DNA of 10,000 nucleotides, from the NCBI GenBank assembly GCA_020216785.1, contig JAIWNO010000229.1:1-10000 (forward strand), in the 5' to 3' direction. Under the pieces are notes generated by a model. That model did no database searches, had not been told where the DNA came from, and was given only the letters and a program-made list of their open reading frames with translations. The stretch comes from Desulfomonile sp. (GTDB taxonomy: Bacteria; Desulfobacterota; Desulfomonilia; Desulfomonilales; Desulfomonilaceae). This document shows, in pieces, positions 1 to 5,724 of the stretch. The translations under genes were made by a program, and so were the position numbers. Every line of letters begins with the position of its first letter. Positions within the stretch are counted from its first letter, which is position 1.

Positions 1-983
1 CGGTTATCCACGAGTCCTGAAATGTCATTGCTCTTGATCAGTCCGAAACGGACCATCTCGTCCGCGAGGTATTGAACCTCGTCTTCCTTGGGAACAAAGC
101 GGTCGAAAAGAACCCTGTTGGGCGGATTGGTCAATGCCCATTCGACCAGCTCAACCGGCTGGTTCCAATACTGGGCCGCAATCTTAGCCGCCTCCGCAAT
201 GTGATCCCGCGCCCAGAGGCCCGCTCGCGCGGATCCCTGAACGAGTTGCCGGACGCGGTCGGGGTGTTGGTCGATAGTGCTCTTGTTCACCAGGAGCAAG
301 TTACAGATGAATTGAGGCCATACCTGTTCCACGTAGTGCAGCACTTTGGATTGGCCTCCGTGGACCGTCTTGGCCGCGAACGGCTCTCCGACAAAGTAGG
401 CGTCGAGCACTCCGGCTGCGAGCGCGGACGCCATGTCGGGCGGGTTCATTTCCACGATTTTCAGGTCCCGGCCTGCCACACCGTACTTCTCCGCGAGTTG
501 CCTTGTCGCGAGATTATGGCCGCTGAACCGTATCGGCACCGCTATGGTCTTGCCCGCCAGGTCCCGGAAGCTCTTTACCTCCAAATCTTTGCGGTACACG
601 AGCGTGCTCTCGTGACGGTTGCCGATGTACACGATCCGCACTCCCGCACCTTGCTGGTGGAGCACGATCGACAGCGGAGCGATGATGAACGCTGCTTGGA
701 TCTCGTTATTGCGGAGTGCTTCGGCCATTTCCGAGAAGGATGAGAACTTAAGCGCCTCGAACCGGAGGCCGCCGGCGTCCTTGCTCGCATAGTCAAGAAG
801 CGAACACGCAAGGTTCGTGATCACGGGCATGTATCCCATACGGAGCACCGGCCGTTCGGTGTGATCGAAATTCAAGCTGTAGTGGAGCCACGATATGAGT
901 ACGAGCCAACCGACGGCGATGAGCGCAATCCTCCACGCGACCGGGAGCGTGAGCCTGCCCGAGCTGCCGGCATCAGAGTGCAT
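1..983 (-). CDS. ABC transporter substrate-binding protein, NrtA/SsuA/TauA-like (3' end outside window)
   Basis: The reading frame is open from an ATG at 983 to the window edge (327 codons, no stop), so the C-terminus is missing. It should bind the solute outside the inner membrane and deliver it to the permease encoded just upstream. Residues about 16-36 form one hydrophobic segment with no obvious cleavage site, so the protein may be membrane-anchored rather than freely periplasmic. The mature part begins with LRMGYMPVITNLA (47-59), the usual first strand of NMT1/NrtA-type binding proteins. It continues with a DLAGKTIAVP segment (141-150) and a PPDMASALAAGVLDAYFVGE block (181-200), typical of nitrate/sulfonate/taurine-class receptors. 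The ATG overlaps the end of the ATPase gene by 11 bases. A GGAG at 990-993 lies six bases ahead of it, pointing to translational coupling. The substrate cannot be read from the sequence; nitrate, sulfonates, taurine, bicarbonate or a pyrimidine are all possible for this fold. Confidence 0.9.
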   Translation of the reverse strand, partial: MHSDAGSSGRLTLPVAWRIALIAVGWLVLISWLHYSLNFDHTERPVLRMGYMPVITNLACSLLDYASKDAGGLRFEALKFSSFSEMAEALRNNEIQAAFIIAPLSIVLHQQGAGVRIVYIGNRHESTLVYRKDLEVKSFRDLAGKTIAVPIRFSGHNLATRQLAEKYGVAGRDLKIVEMNPPDMASALAAGVLDAYFVGEPFAAKTVHGGQSKVLHYVEQVWPQFICNLLLVNKSTIDQHPDRVRQLVQGSARAGLWARDHIAEAAKIAAQYWNQPVELVEWALTNPPNRVLFDRFVPKEDEVQYLADEMVRFGLIKSNDISGLVDN

Positions 984-1773
984 AGTGCACTCCAAGCTCA
1001 GTGTACACCTGCCGCCGCAGGCCTTCCAATTCGGGATCGCACGAAAAATCCCGTGGGTGACGCGCGGGAATTTTTACGTCCATCTTAATGACCGCGGGTC
1101 GGTCGCTGAATACCACCACCCGGTCCGCCATGATCATGGCTTCATCGATATCGTGGGTAATGAAAATGATGGTCTTCTGAATGAACTCATGCATGTTGAT
1201 CACTTCTTCGCGCATCTTGATCCGGGTCAGGAAATCCAGGCCCGCAAACGGCTCGTCCATGAAGAGAATTTCGGGGTTGACCACGAGCGCGCGGGCGAGT
1301 TCCGCGCGGCGCTGCATCCCGCCGGAAAGCTGGTGGGGGTAATGGTCCTCGAAGCCGACCAAGTCCACGATATCGATGTATTCCTGCACCTTTTCCGCCA
1401 TGAGCTTGCGGTCTTTCATGCGGCGCAGCCCGAGCATGACGTTTTCCCGGACCGTCATCCAAGGGAGCAGTCCACTGTGCTGAAATACGAAAATGTTGTC
1501 GGAGCTCGGGCCGTTCACCGGTTTGCCGTCAGTGAGGACCTTACCGGCGGTGGGAGTGTCGAATCCTGCAACGATGCGGACAAAGGTCGTCTTGCCGCAT
1601 CCCGACGGTCCCAGGATGCATACCAGCTCGCCGTCCGGTATTTCGAGATTGATATCGTTGAGCACAAATACTCGATCCCCCTTGGCAGGGCCGGGGTTTT
1701 CGTCCGCGATGCGGGACGCTGAGCGACGCTCCACGAACCATTTGTGCAGATTTTCAACAAGAATGTGTCCCAC
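973..1773 (-). CDS. ABC transporter ATP-binding protein, nitrate/sulfonate/taurine class
   Basis: Cytoplasmic ATPase that powers the importer formed with the adjacent permease and binding protein. All nucleotide-binding motifs are present (numbered from the chosen start): Walker A GPSGCGKT at 55-62, Q-loop glutamine at 98 in FVFQHSGLLPW, signature LSGGMQ at 149-154, Walker B ILFMDE at 169-174, D-loop AGLD, and the switch histidine at 207 in ITHDIDEA. The length of 266 residues is normal for SsuB/TauB/NrtD proteins. A longer frame opens at 1971, but its first 66 residues lie inside the permease gene and do not resemble an ABC protein. The first in-frame ATG falls after Walker A. GTG at 1773, two bases past the permease stop, is therefore the most likely start; there is no strong ribosome-binding site, as expected for a coupled gene. 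The signature is followed by QRRAELARAL, a small departure from the usual RQRVALARAL. Confidence 0.95.
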   Translation of the reverse strand: MGHILVENLHKWFVERRSASRIADENPGPAKGDRVFVLNDINLEIPDGELVCILGPSGCGKTTFVRIVAGFDTPTAGKVLTDGKPVNGPSSDNIFVFQHSGLLPWMTVRENVMLGLRRMKDRKLMAEKVQEYIDIVDLVGFEDHYPHQLSGGMQRRAELARALVVNPEILFMDEPFAGLDFLTRIKMREEVINMHEFIQKTIIFITHDIDEAMIMADRVVVFSDRPAVIKMDVKIPARHPRDFSCDPELEGLRRQVYTELGVHYAL

Positions 1774-1775
1774 AG

Positions 1776-2537
1776 CTACACCGAGCCCCACGATACGGAC
1801 TTGATCCGGCTCAGCTGGCTGATCACTCGGTCCAGGCAGATCCCAATGACGCCGATCGCAATCATGGCGTCCATCACGTAGTCCATTCTGAGCGCATTCC
1901 TGGAATCGAGAATCAAAAACCCCAGTCCCGATTTGACCGCAATCATCTCCGCAGCCACCACGACCAACCACGCGATGCCCACGCTGATCCTGAGCGCAGG
2001 CATGATAGGCGGCAGGATCGCTGGGATGATGATTTTAGTCGCAGTTTCGAATGCGGAAAAATTGAAATTGGCGGCCACCTGAAAATAAATCGACCGGATG
2101 CCATTCACCGCGGTGATGGTAGCAACGACCAGCGGAAAGAAGCTCGAAAGAAATATGAGGAAGACCGCAGGCTTATCGCCAATTCCAAACCAGAGGACTG
2201 CGAGAGGGATCCACGCGAGCGGCGAAATCGGCCGCAGAAACTGAATGAGCGAATTCGTGATCGCCTGGCCCGTCTTCCACCATCCCAGGAGAATTCCCAG
2301 CGGCAAGCCGAAGATTACGGCAAGATAAAACCCCAGCGTCACGCGAAACAGACTTGCAACCGAATGCTTGAGCAGCGTGCCCTCCTTGATAAGCTCCCAC
2401 ATGCCGGCCGCGGCTTCCAACGGGCTGGGAAACACCGCGACGCTCCAGCCGGTAGCGATTTTGGTCACCTGCCAGACCGCGAGGAGTATCACGAACGCGA
2501 ATGAAGGGAGAATGAAGCCTTTAGTCCGTTCCCACAT
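1776..2537 (-). CDS. ABC transporter permease, SsuC/TauC/NrtB family
   Basis: Inner-membrane channel subunit and first gene of the importer operon. The 253 residues show about six hydrophobic segments (roughly 8-26, 64-87, 104-119, 123-143, 183-202, 222-236), as in the BPD_transp_1 family. The cytoplasmic coupling loop is recognisable at about 163-182 (FETATKIIIPAILPPIMPAL), the EAA-type region that docks on the ATPase. It is followed by RISVGIAWLVVVAAEMIA and GLGFLI, which are strongly characteristic of SsuC/TauC-type permeases. The frame can be extended to a GTG at 2594, but the ATG at 2537 has a GGAG at 2548-2551 and starts just before the first membrane helix, so it is preferred. The stop at 1776-1778 is two bases before the ATPase start. 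Nothing suggests damage. The family is certain, the transported solute is not. Confidence 0.93.
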   Translation of the reverse strand: MWERTKGFILPSFAFVILLAVWQVTKIATGWSVAVFPSPLEAAAGMWELIKEGTLLKHSVASLFRVTLGFYLAVIFGLPLGILLGWWKTGQAITNSLIQFLRPISPLAWIPLAVLWFGIGDKPAVFLIFLSSFFPLVVATITAVNGIRSIYFQVAANFNFSAFETATKIIIPAILPPIMPALRISVGIAWLVVVAAEMIAVKSGLGFLILDSRNALRMDYVMDAMIAIGVIGICLDRVISQLSRIKSVSWGSV

Positions 2538-2634
2538 CGTAGCAAATCTCCGCAAGTGGCACGCGTTGAGGGGTGGCGAGCGATTCCCTCCCACCGGATA
2601 GTCCGGATGTCATACGTCGGGGTTGCGAAGCAAC

Positions 2635-2695
2635 AAGAGGTTCTTCATCCTCAGTCGCTTGAAACAAGTCGAAGTACCGGCGATGAAGACCTCTT
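2635..2695 (-). promoter_or_regulatory. Long imperfect stem-loop in the ABC operon leader
   Basis: The arms are 2635-2649 (AAGAGGTTCTTCATC) and 2682-2695 (GATGAAGACCTCTT). They pair over 14 positions with a single bulged base. The 32-base loop contains a second smaller hairpin around 2654-2672 (CGCTTG / CAAGTCG, with one unpaired base). The structure lies about 100 bases upstream of the permease ATG, within the presumed leader RNA. It could be a regulatory RNA element or a protein-binding dyad; the sequence alone does not decide. Confidence 0.5.
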
Positions 2696-2720
2696 ACACC
2701 TGCGGAACTCCGACGAGTAA

Positions 2721-2752
2721 CGCCGGAGCCACCCATCCTGGTCCTTCCGGCG
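2721..2752. repeat. Inverted repeat CGCCGGA / TCCGGCG
   Basis: Two perfect 7-base arms (2721-2727 and 2746-2752) enclose an 18-base loop. In the minus-strand transcript the CTCCGG part of one arm could instead pair with CGGAG about ten bases further on (2707-2711). The two stems would be mutually exclusive, the kind of arrangement seen in switching leaders. No U-run follows on either strand, so it is not a simple terminator. Confidence 0.4.
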
Positions 2753-2784
2753 CTTCTGTTGGGATTCACTCCAAACGAATAGGC

Positions 2785-2795
2785 GCTAGCCTAGC
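2785..2795. promoter_or_regulatory. Short perfect palindrome, possible operator
   Basis: GCTAG-C-CTAGC is perfectly symmetric about one central base. It lies between the AT-rich putative promoter zone and the structured leader of the ABC operon. It could be a regulator half-site pair, but an 11-base palindrome can also occur by chance. Confidence 0.25.
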
Positions 2796-2948
2796 ATCAT
2801 TCGGGCCGGATCGGAACCTCCAGCCGAAAAAATCGCGATGCCAATGAAATAATGCGTAATTGTTACCTAGAGCTAATAACAGATTTCGTCTTTATAGCAA
2901 ATACCTTAACGTAACAGAGAAAAACAGATCAAGTGGTGCGTTTTTTCC

Positions 2949-2977
2949 TTGACGCGGCGCGCGGTCGCTGCTAGGGA
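2949..2977 (+). promoter_or_regulatory. Candidate sigma-70-type promoter for the TonB-like gene
   Basis: TTGACG (2949-2954) and TAGGGA (2972-2977) are separated by exactly 17 bases and lie immediately after a run of T. Transcription from here would begin near 2984, giving a leader of about 115 bases that includes the perfect inverted repeat at 3000-3030. Confidence 0.5.
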
Positions 2978-2999
2978 AGCCACAGCCGACGCACACGGT

Positions 3000-3030
3000 T
3001 TCCGGATAAGAAGTCGTCAGTTATCCGGAA
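3000..3030 (+). promoter_or_regulatory. Perfect 10-bp inverted repeat in the leader of the TonB-like gene
   Basis: TTCCGGATAA (3000-3009) and TTATCCGGAA (3021-3030) are exact reverse complements around an 11-base loop. It sits just downstream of the predicted transcription start and 70 bases before the start codon. It can act as an RNA hairpin or as an operator; there is no U-run to make it a terminator. Confidence 0.6.
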
Positions 3031-3100
3031 TTTCTACGAAACCACTCGAAGCACGCAGCGCGCCGGTACGCCAAACCAGCAATTTCAGGAGAACGCAAGC

Positions 3101-3724
3101 ATGAAAAGAATCGTTGTCGCCTCGATCATCCTGACGCTCGGCCTTGCCTATGCGGCACCCGCCGCGGAATCTCCCGGCAGTCTCGTCCCGCTGGTGGTGG
3201 TGGACGGCGGCACCCGCTCCAAGGTGCTTAACGACTACACGCTGCTGACCAGAGACGCGATTCAAAGGACGTGGACGGTTCCGCTGGATCTCGAGACGCC
3301 CTCAGCAATTAAGGGTCGCATCAGAATTAATTATACCGTGACCAGAACGGGTAAGCTCTCATCTGTTGAACTGGTGCGCGGATCCGGCAATGCAGAGATG
3401 GATCGCTCACTGGTCGAAGCTATCCGGCGTGCGCAGCCATTCCCTGCCTTTCCTGACGACATCAGGGCCGAAGCGGTAAGCATCCGCGCCAACTTCATCA
3501 TAGCGGACCTCCCGACAGTGCCGGTCACCACGGTGAGCCAGGATATCGAGCCCGAGCCGCAACCCGCGCCCCAAGCCGCAGCCGAGCCCGCTGATCCCGC
3601 GGCGAAGAAACTCATCTGGGGGCAGCCTGCGGGTAGCGCCCAGCCGGACATCCTTCCCGCTGCACCGCCGAATGCAGCGCCAGCCCCGGAGCCTCCAGCA
3701 AAGAAATTCAAGTGGGGAAGATAG
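3101..3724 (+). CDS. Secreted TonB C-terminal-domain protein with Pro/Ala-rich tail
   Basis: A 207-residue exported protein. Residues 1-22 are a clear signal peptide (MKRIVVASIILTLGLAYAAPAAE; likely cleavage after AYA or PAA). Residues about 57-137 match a TonB C-terminal domain: IKGRIRINYTVTRTGKLSSV, then the characteristic SGNAEMDRSLVEAIRRAQPF and PAFPDD (conserved pattern of 'SG...D...A.....PFP.FP'). Unlike classical TonB there is no membrane anchor and no proline-rich stalk before the domain. The Pro/Ala/Glu-rich segment instead follows it (150-200) and ends in two related motifs, AKKLIWGQ (168-175) and AKKFKWGR (200-207). An AGGAG at 3087-3091, nine bases from the ATG, fixes the start. 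The gene is alone: no ExbB/ExbD neighbours are present, so energy transduction is doubtful. A periplasmic or surface-structural adaptor role is an inference. Confidence 0.8.
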   Translation: MKRIVVASIILTLGLAYAAPAAESPGSLVPLVVVDGGTRSKVLNDYTLLTRDAIQRTWTVPLDLETPSAIKGRIRINYTVTRTGKLSSVELVRGSGNAEMDRSLVEAIRRAQPFPAFPDDIRAEAVSIRANFIIADLPTVPVTTVSQDIEPEPQPAPQAAAEPADPAAKKLIWGQPAGSAQPDILPAAPPNAAPAPEPPAKKFKWGR

Positions 3725-3733
3725 GACTCGAAG

Positions 3734-3774
3734 TGTGGTAGCCCCTACCTTATGTTTTAAGGTTGCAAACCACA
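3734..3774 (+). terminator. Two-tier stem-loop after the TonB-like gene
   Basis: Ten bases after the stop codon, TGTGGT (3734-3739) pairs with ACCACA (3769-3774), and inside it ACCTTA (3747-3752) pairs with TAAGGT (3758-3763). There is no following U-run, so it may protect the 3' end or be a weak terminator between the two convergent genes. The rest of 3725-3902 shows only short hairpins (e.g. GGGTTTTAACCC near 3806). Confidence 0.3.
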
Positions 3775-3902
3775 GCAAAGCGCTCCCCGCGCAGAAAGCC
3801 CGTGTAGGGGTTTTAACCCTGCCTGTTATCGCAGGCCGCATTCCTTAGCTGAGCGATGGTATTGATTTCCGGTTGTCAAGGTGGGATCGAACTCATGGAT
3901 AT

Positions 3903-4913
3903 TCAATCCGCCATGGGGCGAAGCTGTACCGAAACAGGGCAGTGATCGGACACCGCATTCCGATATCTCTTCCAGTGGGGATTTTTCCCGCAGCCTGTTG
4001 CGCACGGACCACCCACGAGCGCGGACCCTTTGACCACATGTTTGTGCGCGCTGCTTGAAACCAAAATGTAATCCAGTGTGGCGCCTGAGCCTCTCCCGTA
4101 ATGGGTGCAGCTCACGGTCTCGGTGGCAACCGAGTATTTTTTGTTGCGGCGGAATTCGGTAAAATCTTTGCTCTCCGTGCCGATGTCATTGAAATCGCCC
4201 AAGACAATAACGTCGGGATCTTTCTGCGCGAGGCGGTCCACAACCTTCTCCATGAGCTTCCACTGCGCCTTGCGCACGCTCGGACACGGACCCGATTTGA
4301 GGTGCAGCACAACCGCCTGGAAATCGAACTTTGTGCCGTTCACCAGGAAGTGGCAGGCGAAGGCCGGCCGCAGCGCGGAGCGCATCCCAAGGCACTGAGG
4401 CGGATGGTCCTTGCGCACGAGGCCGGTGTAGATCTCCTTGAAGACCTGTTTGGTTCCCGCAGTGACAACCGAGCTGTTATAAAGAAATCCTACCTTCTGA
4501 GAACCGCCTTCGGCCGCGTAGATGAACTGCCAGTCCGGCCCGAGTTTCTCGGTAGCGAATGCCGAAAATGCATCCGGATCGAGGATTTCGTTGACAGCGA
4601 TGAGGTCTGCCTTCATTTCCCTGATTACCCCGGCGAGCATTTCCAGGTTTGTGCGCGGTTGGCCTTTATCGAGGCAATGCTCGAATCCGAAGCTCTGCTT
4701 ACACTCACAGTTCGTGTTGCATGGAAACATTCGGATGTTGAACGTTGCCACGCGAATGGTACCTGGAGGCGCCGCGGACGCTGCCTGCCCCCGCCACTCC
4801 CCGGCTGATGGGGCTTTCCATGCGATGCACGCCCCCGCGACAAGCACTGTTGCGAGCGCAGCAATCCCCAGGACTGCAACAAAGGCCCTGATCCGGGTTT
4901 TCACTGAGCGCAA
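3903..4913 (-). CDS. Secreted endonuclease/exonuclease/phosphatase-family (DNase I fold) protein
   Basis: A 336-residue metal-dependent phosphodiesterase/phosphatase of the EEP superfamily, probably acting outside the cytoplasm. Residues 8-31 form a hydrophobic signal sequence or anchor. The catalytic set is complete: N59 (RVATFNIRM), E109 (AVNEI), H204 (VVLHLKSG), D240 and N242 (VLGDFND), D281 (TLDYILV) and D323-H324 (VSDHCPV). Eleven cysteines lie after the signal region (65, 69, 71, 80, 174, 187, 210, 269, 304, 308, 325), which suggests disulfides and an oxidising location. Substrate is not predictable: nucleic acid, phospholipid or inositol phosphate hydrolases all share this fold. The start is TTG at 4913, supported by AGGAGG at the proper distance; an in-frame GTG at 4904 would be too far from it. 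The gene stands alone, convergent with the TonB-like gene. Confidence 0.88.
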   Translation of the reverse strand: MRSVKTRIRAFVAVLGIAALATVLVAGACIAWKAPSAGEWRGQAASAAPPGTIRVATFNIRMFPCNTNCECKQSFGFEHCLDKGQPRTNLEMLAGVIREMKADLIAVNEILDPDAFSAFATEKLGPDWQFIYAAEGGSQKVGFLYNSSVVTAGTKQVFKEIYTGLVRKDHPPQCLGMRSALRPAFACHFLVNGTKFDFQAVVLHLKSGPCPSVRKAQWKLMEKVVDRLAQKDPDVIVLGDFNDIGTESKDFTEFRRNKKYSVATETVSCTHYGRGSGATLDYILVSSSAHKHVVKGSALVGGPCATGCGKNPHWKRYRNAVSDHCPVSVQLRPMAD

Positions 4914-4921
4914 GATAAAAG

Positions 4922-4927
4922 CCTCCT
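4922..4927 (-). promoter_or_regulatory. Ribosome binding site that selects the TTG start
   Basis: AGGAGG on the minus strand lies eight bases before TTG at 4913 and seventeen before the alternative GTG at 4904. It therefore decides the start of the EEP-family gene. Confidence 0.7.
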
Positions 4928-4946
4928 GACAGCACCCTCTCCACGA

Positions 4947-4989
4947 ATTGGACTTTGGAGGAAATGTACCATATGGTCCAATGTGTCAA
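4947..4989 (-). promoter_or_regulatory. Candidate promoter overlapped by a dyad (EEP-family gene)
   Basis: On the minus strand TTGACA (complement of 4984-4989) is a perfect -35 box, followed after 15 bases by TACATT (complement of 4963-4968). The spacing is short, so the -10 assignment is uncertain. The spacer contains the palindrome ACCATATGGT (4968-4977). A wider inverted repeat, ATTGGAC (4947-4953) / GTCCAAT (4976-4982), spans the presumed start site. This geometry would suit a repressor site, but no regulator gene lies nearby. Confidence 0.4.
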
Positions 4990-5019
4990 GGGAAACGCGG
5001 AAAAGAAAGAAGAGACATT

Positions 5020-5084
5020 CACCGCAAAAACAGCGGAGGTCGCAAAGAAGGGCCCATGCATTCTCTTTTGCGCTCTCTGTGGTG
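5020..5084. repeat. Degenerate palindromic intergenic element (CACCGCAAA...CTCTGTGGTG type)
   Basis: The left half (5020-5050: CACCGC, AGCGGAGG, CGCAAAGAAG) and the right half (5061-5084: TTCTCTTTTGCG, CTCTCTGTGGTG) are imperfect reverse complements around a ten-base centre. CACCGC/GTGGTG and CGCAAAGAAG/TTCTCTTTTGCG are the best-matched blocks. From memory, elements of this style (CACCGCAGAGGCGCAGAG...) occur in many copies between genes of Geobacter-like and other environmental bacteria. Only one copy is in this window, so the dispersed nature is inferred. Confidence 0.55.
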
Positions 5085-5138
5085 AGTGATCAACAGGCTG
5101 CATAAACAAGACTGCACCGGAAATTCGAGTTCTCACCC

Positions 5139-5588
5139 ATGATCATCGTCGAACAGGCAGTAGCCGAAATGGTCAAAGAGATCGTCTCCATTGCCAAAAG
5201 AACGCTGATGGAGACAGGGACGCACATTCCTACCGCGGTGCTCCACACGCTCGATGGGATGTTGCCTATCGTAATGCCGTTTAAGGACGACATTCAGAAG
5301 CGGGCCCTTATGGACTACGTAAAGGAGCAAGCCTTGGCGCGGGACGCGTATGCCGTGACGACCGTTACGTCCGCGCGTATCGTGGATCCAAGGTCGGGCG
5401 AAGAGGAGGAATGCCTCGTGTTGGCAACGTCCATCCGTGGCGGTCGCCCTCACTTCTTGGTCCAGCGCTATACACGAGGGCCGGGCAAGCAGGTGAATGA
5501 GTTTGGTGAGTGCACGGAAGGTGACCGCGCTGCCATGCCGGGCCAGATGCTCATTGTTCCGTCGTGGGAGGACGAGGTGTCGCATTGA
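5139..5588 (+). CDS. Hypothetical protein, 149 residues
   Basis: I do not recognise a named family. The protein is soluble, with no signal peptide or membrane segment. It has an amphipathic, probably helical N-terminus (VEQAVAEMVKEIVSIAKRTL), then TGTHIPTAVLHTLDGMLPIV, a charged helix (KDDIQKRALMDYVKEQAL, about 49-66), and a C-terminal half rich in beta-type segments (AYAVTTVTSARIVD, CLVLATSIRGGRPHFLVQRYTR). This helix-then-sheet arrangement reads like a compact folded domain. Codon choice matches its neighbours and the protein composition is normal, which supports a real gene. The ATG at 5139 has only a poor ribosome-binding sequence ahead (GGAAATTCGAG); an internal ATG at 5169 is no better. 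It is flanked by a palindromic repeat and a gene remnant, so context gives no clue to function. Confidence 0.7.
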   Translation: MIIVEQAVAEMVKEIVSIAKRTLMETGTHIPTAVLHTLDGMLPIVMPFKDDIQKRALMDYVKEQALARDAYAVTTVTSARIVDPRSGEEEECLVLATSIRGGRPHFLVQRYTRGPGKQVNEFGECTEGDRAAMPGQMLIVPSWEDEVSH

Positions 5589-5724
5589 CTGGCGCGATTT
5601 GACCTGCGGGCACGCCAATTGTATTTTGAGGCAGCGAGGCGGAAATCCCGCATGAATAACTGTCGCTTCAATAGGATGATGGAAGCTTTGAAACGGGTGG
5701 GGCAGATCCAAGAGGGTTGTGTGA
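5589..5724. other. Gene-free spacer before the asparagine-synthase-like remnant
   Basis: All three forward frames carry stops or non-protein-like translations. It may be older, unrecognisable parts of the same decayed gene. I see no promoter, terminator or repeat here. Confidence 0.35.

Larger units (their letters stand above)
2538..2948. other. Long intergenic region between divergent genes, leader of the ABC operon
   Basis: About 400 bases separate the permease start from the promoter of the TonB-like gene. No reading frame here resembles a protein. The half nearer the permease (2600-2800) contains several inverted repeats, listed separately. The half from about 2825 to 2945 is clearly richer in A and T, as expected for a promoter region. 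It carries a TATAAA on the minus strand (2891-2896) that could be a -10 element for the ABC operon, but no matching -35 box is visible. If transcription starts there, the permease would have a leader of more than 300 bases. I could not match it to TPP, guanidine (ykkC), cobalamin or SAM riboswitch consensus elements by eye. Confidence 0.5.

Noticed and set aside
72..743. 223-codon open frame on the plus strand
   Set aside because: It is antisense to the substrate-binding protein gene; its translation has no family features, while the minus strand gives a clear receptor.
895..1722. 275-codon open frame on the plus strand
   Set aside because: Antisense to the ABC ATPase, which carries every expected motif.
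1774..1971. N-terminal extension of the ATPase frame by 66 codons
   Set aside because: It lies wholly inside the permease gene and its translation is low-complexity and unlike ABC proteins.
2521..2769. 82-codon minus-strand frame upstream of the permease
   Set aside because: Overlaps the permease start, Arg/Ser-rich translation, no ribosome-binding site; better explained as leader RNA.
2600..2830. Possible TPP, guanidine (ykkC), cobalamin or SAM riboswitch ahead of the ABC operon
   Set aside because: None of the conserved cores I know for these classes could be found; only generic stems are visible.
3880..3900. tRNA T-loop-like sequence AGTTCGATCCCACC on the minus strand
   Set aside because: The flanking bases do not form a T-stem and no anticodon arm or acceptor stem could be built.
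4101..4808. 235-codon open frame on the plus strand
   Set aside because: Antisense to the EEP-family hydrolase with its full catalytic set.
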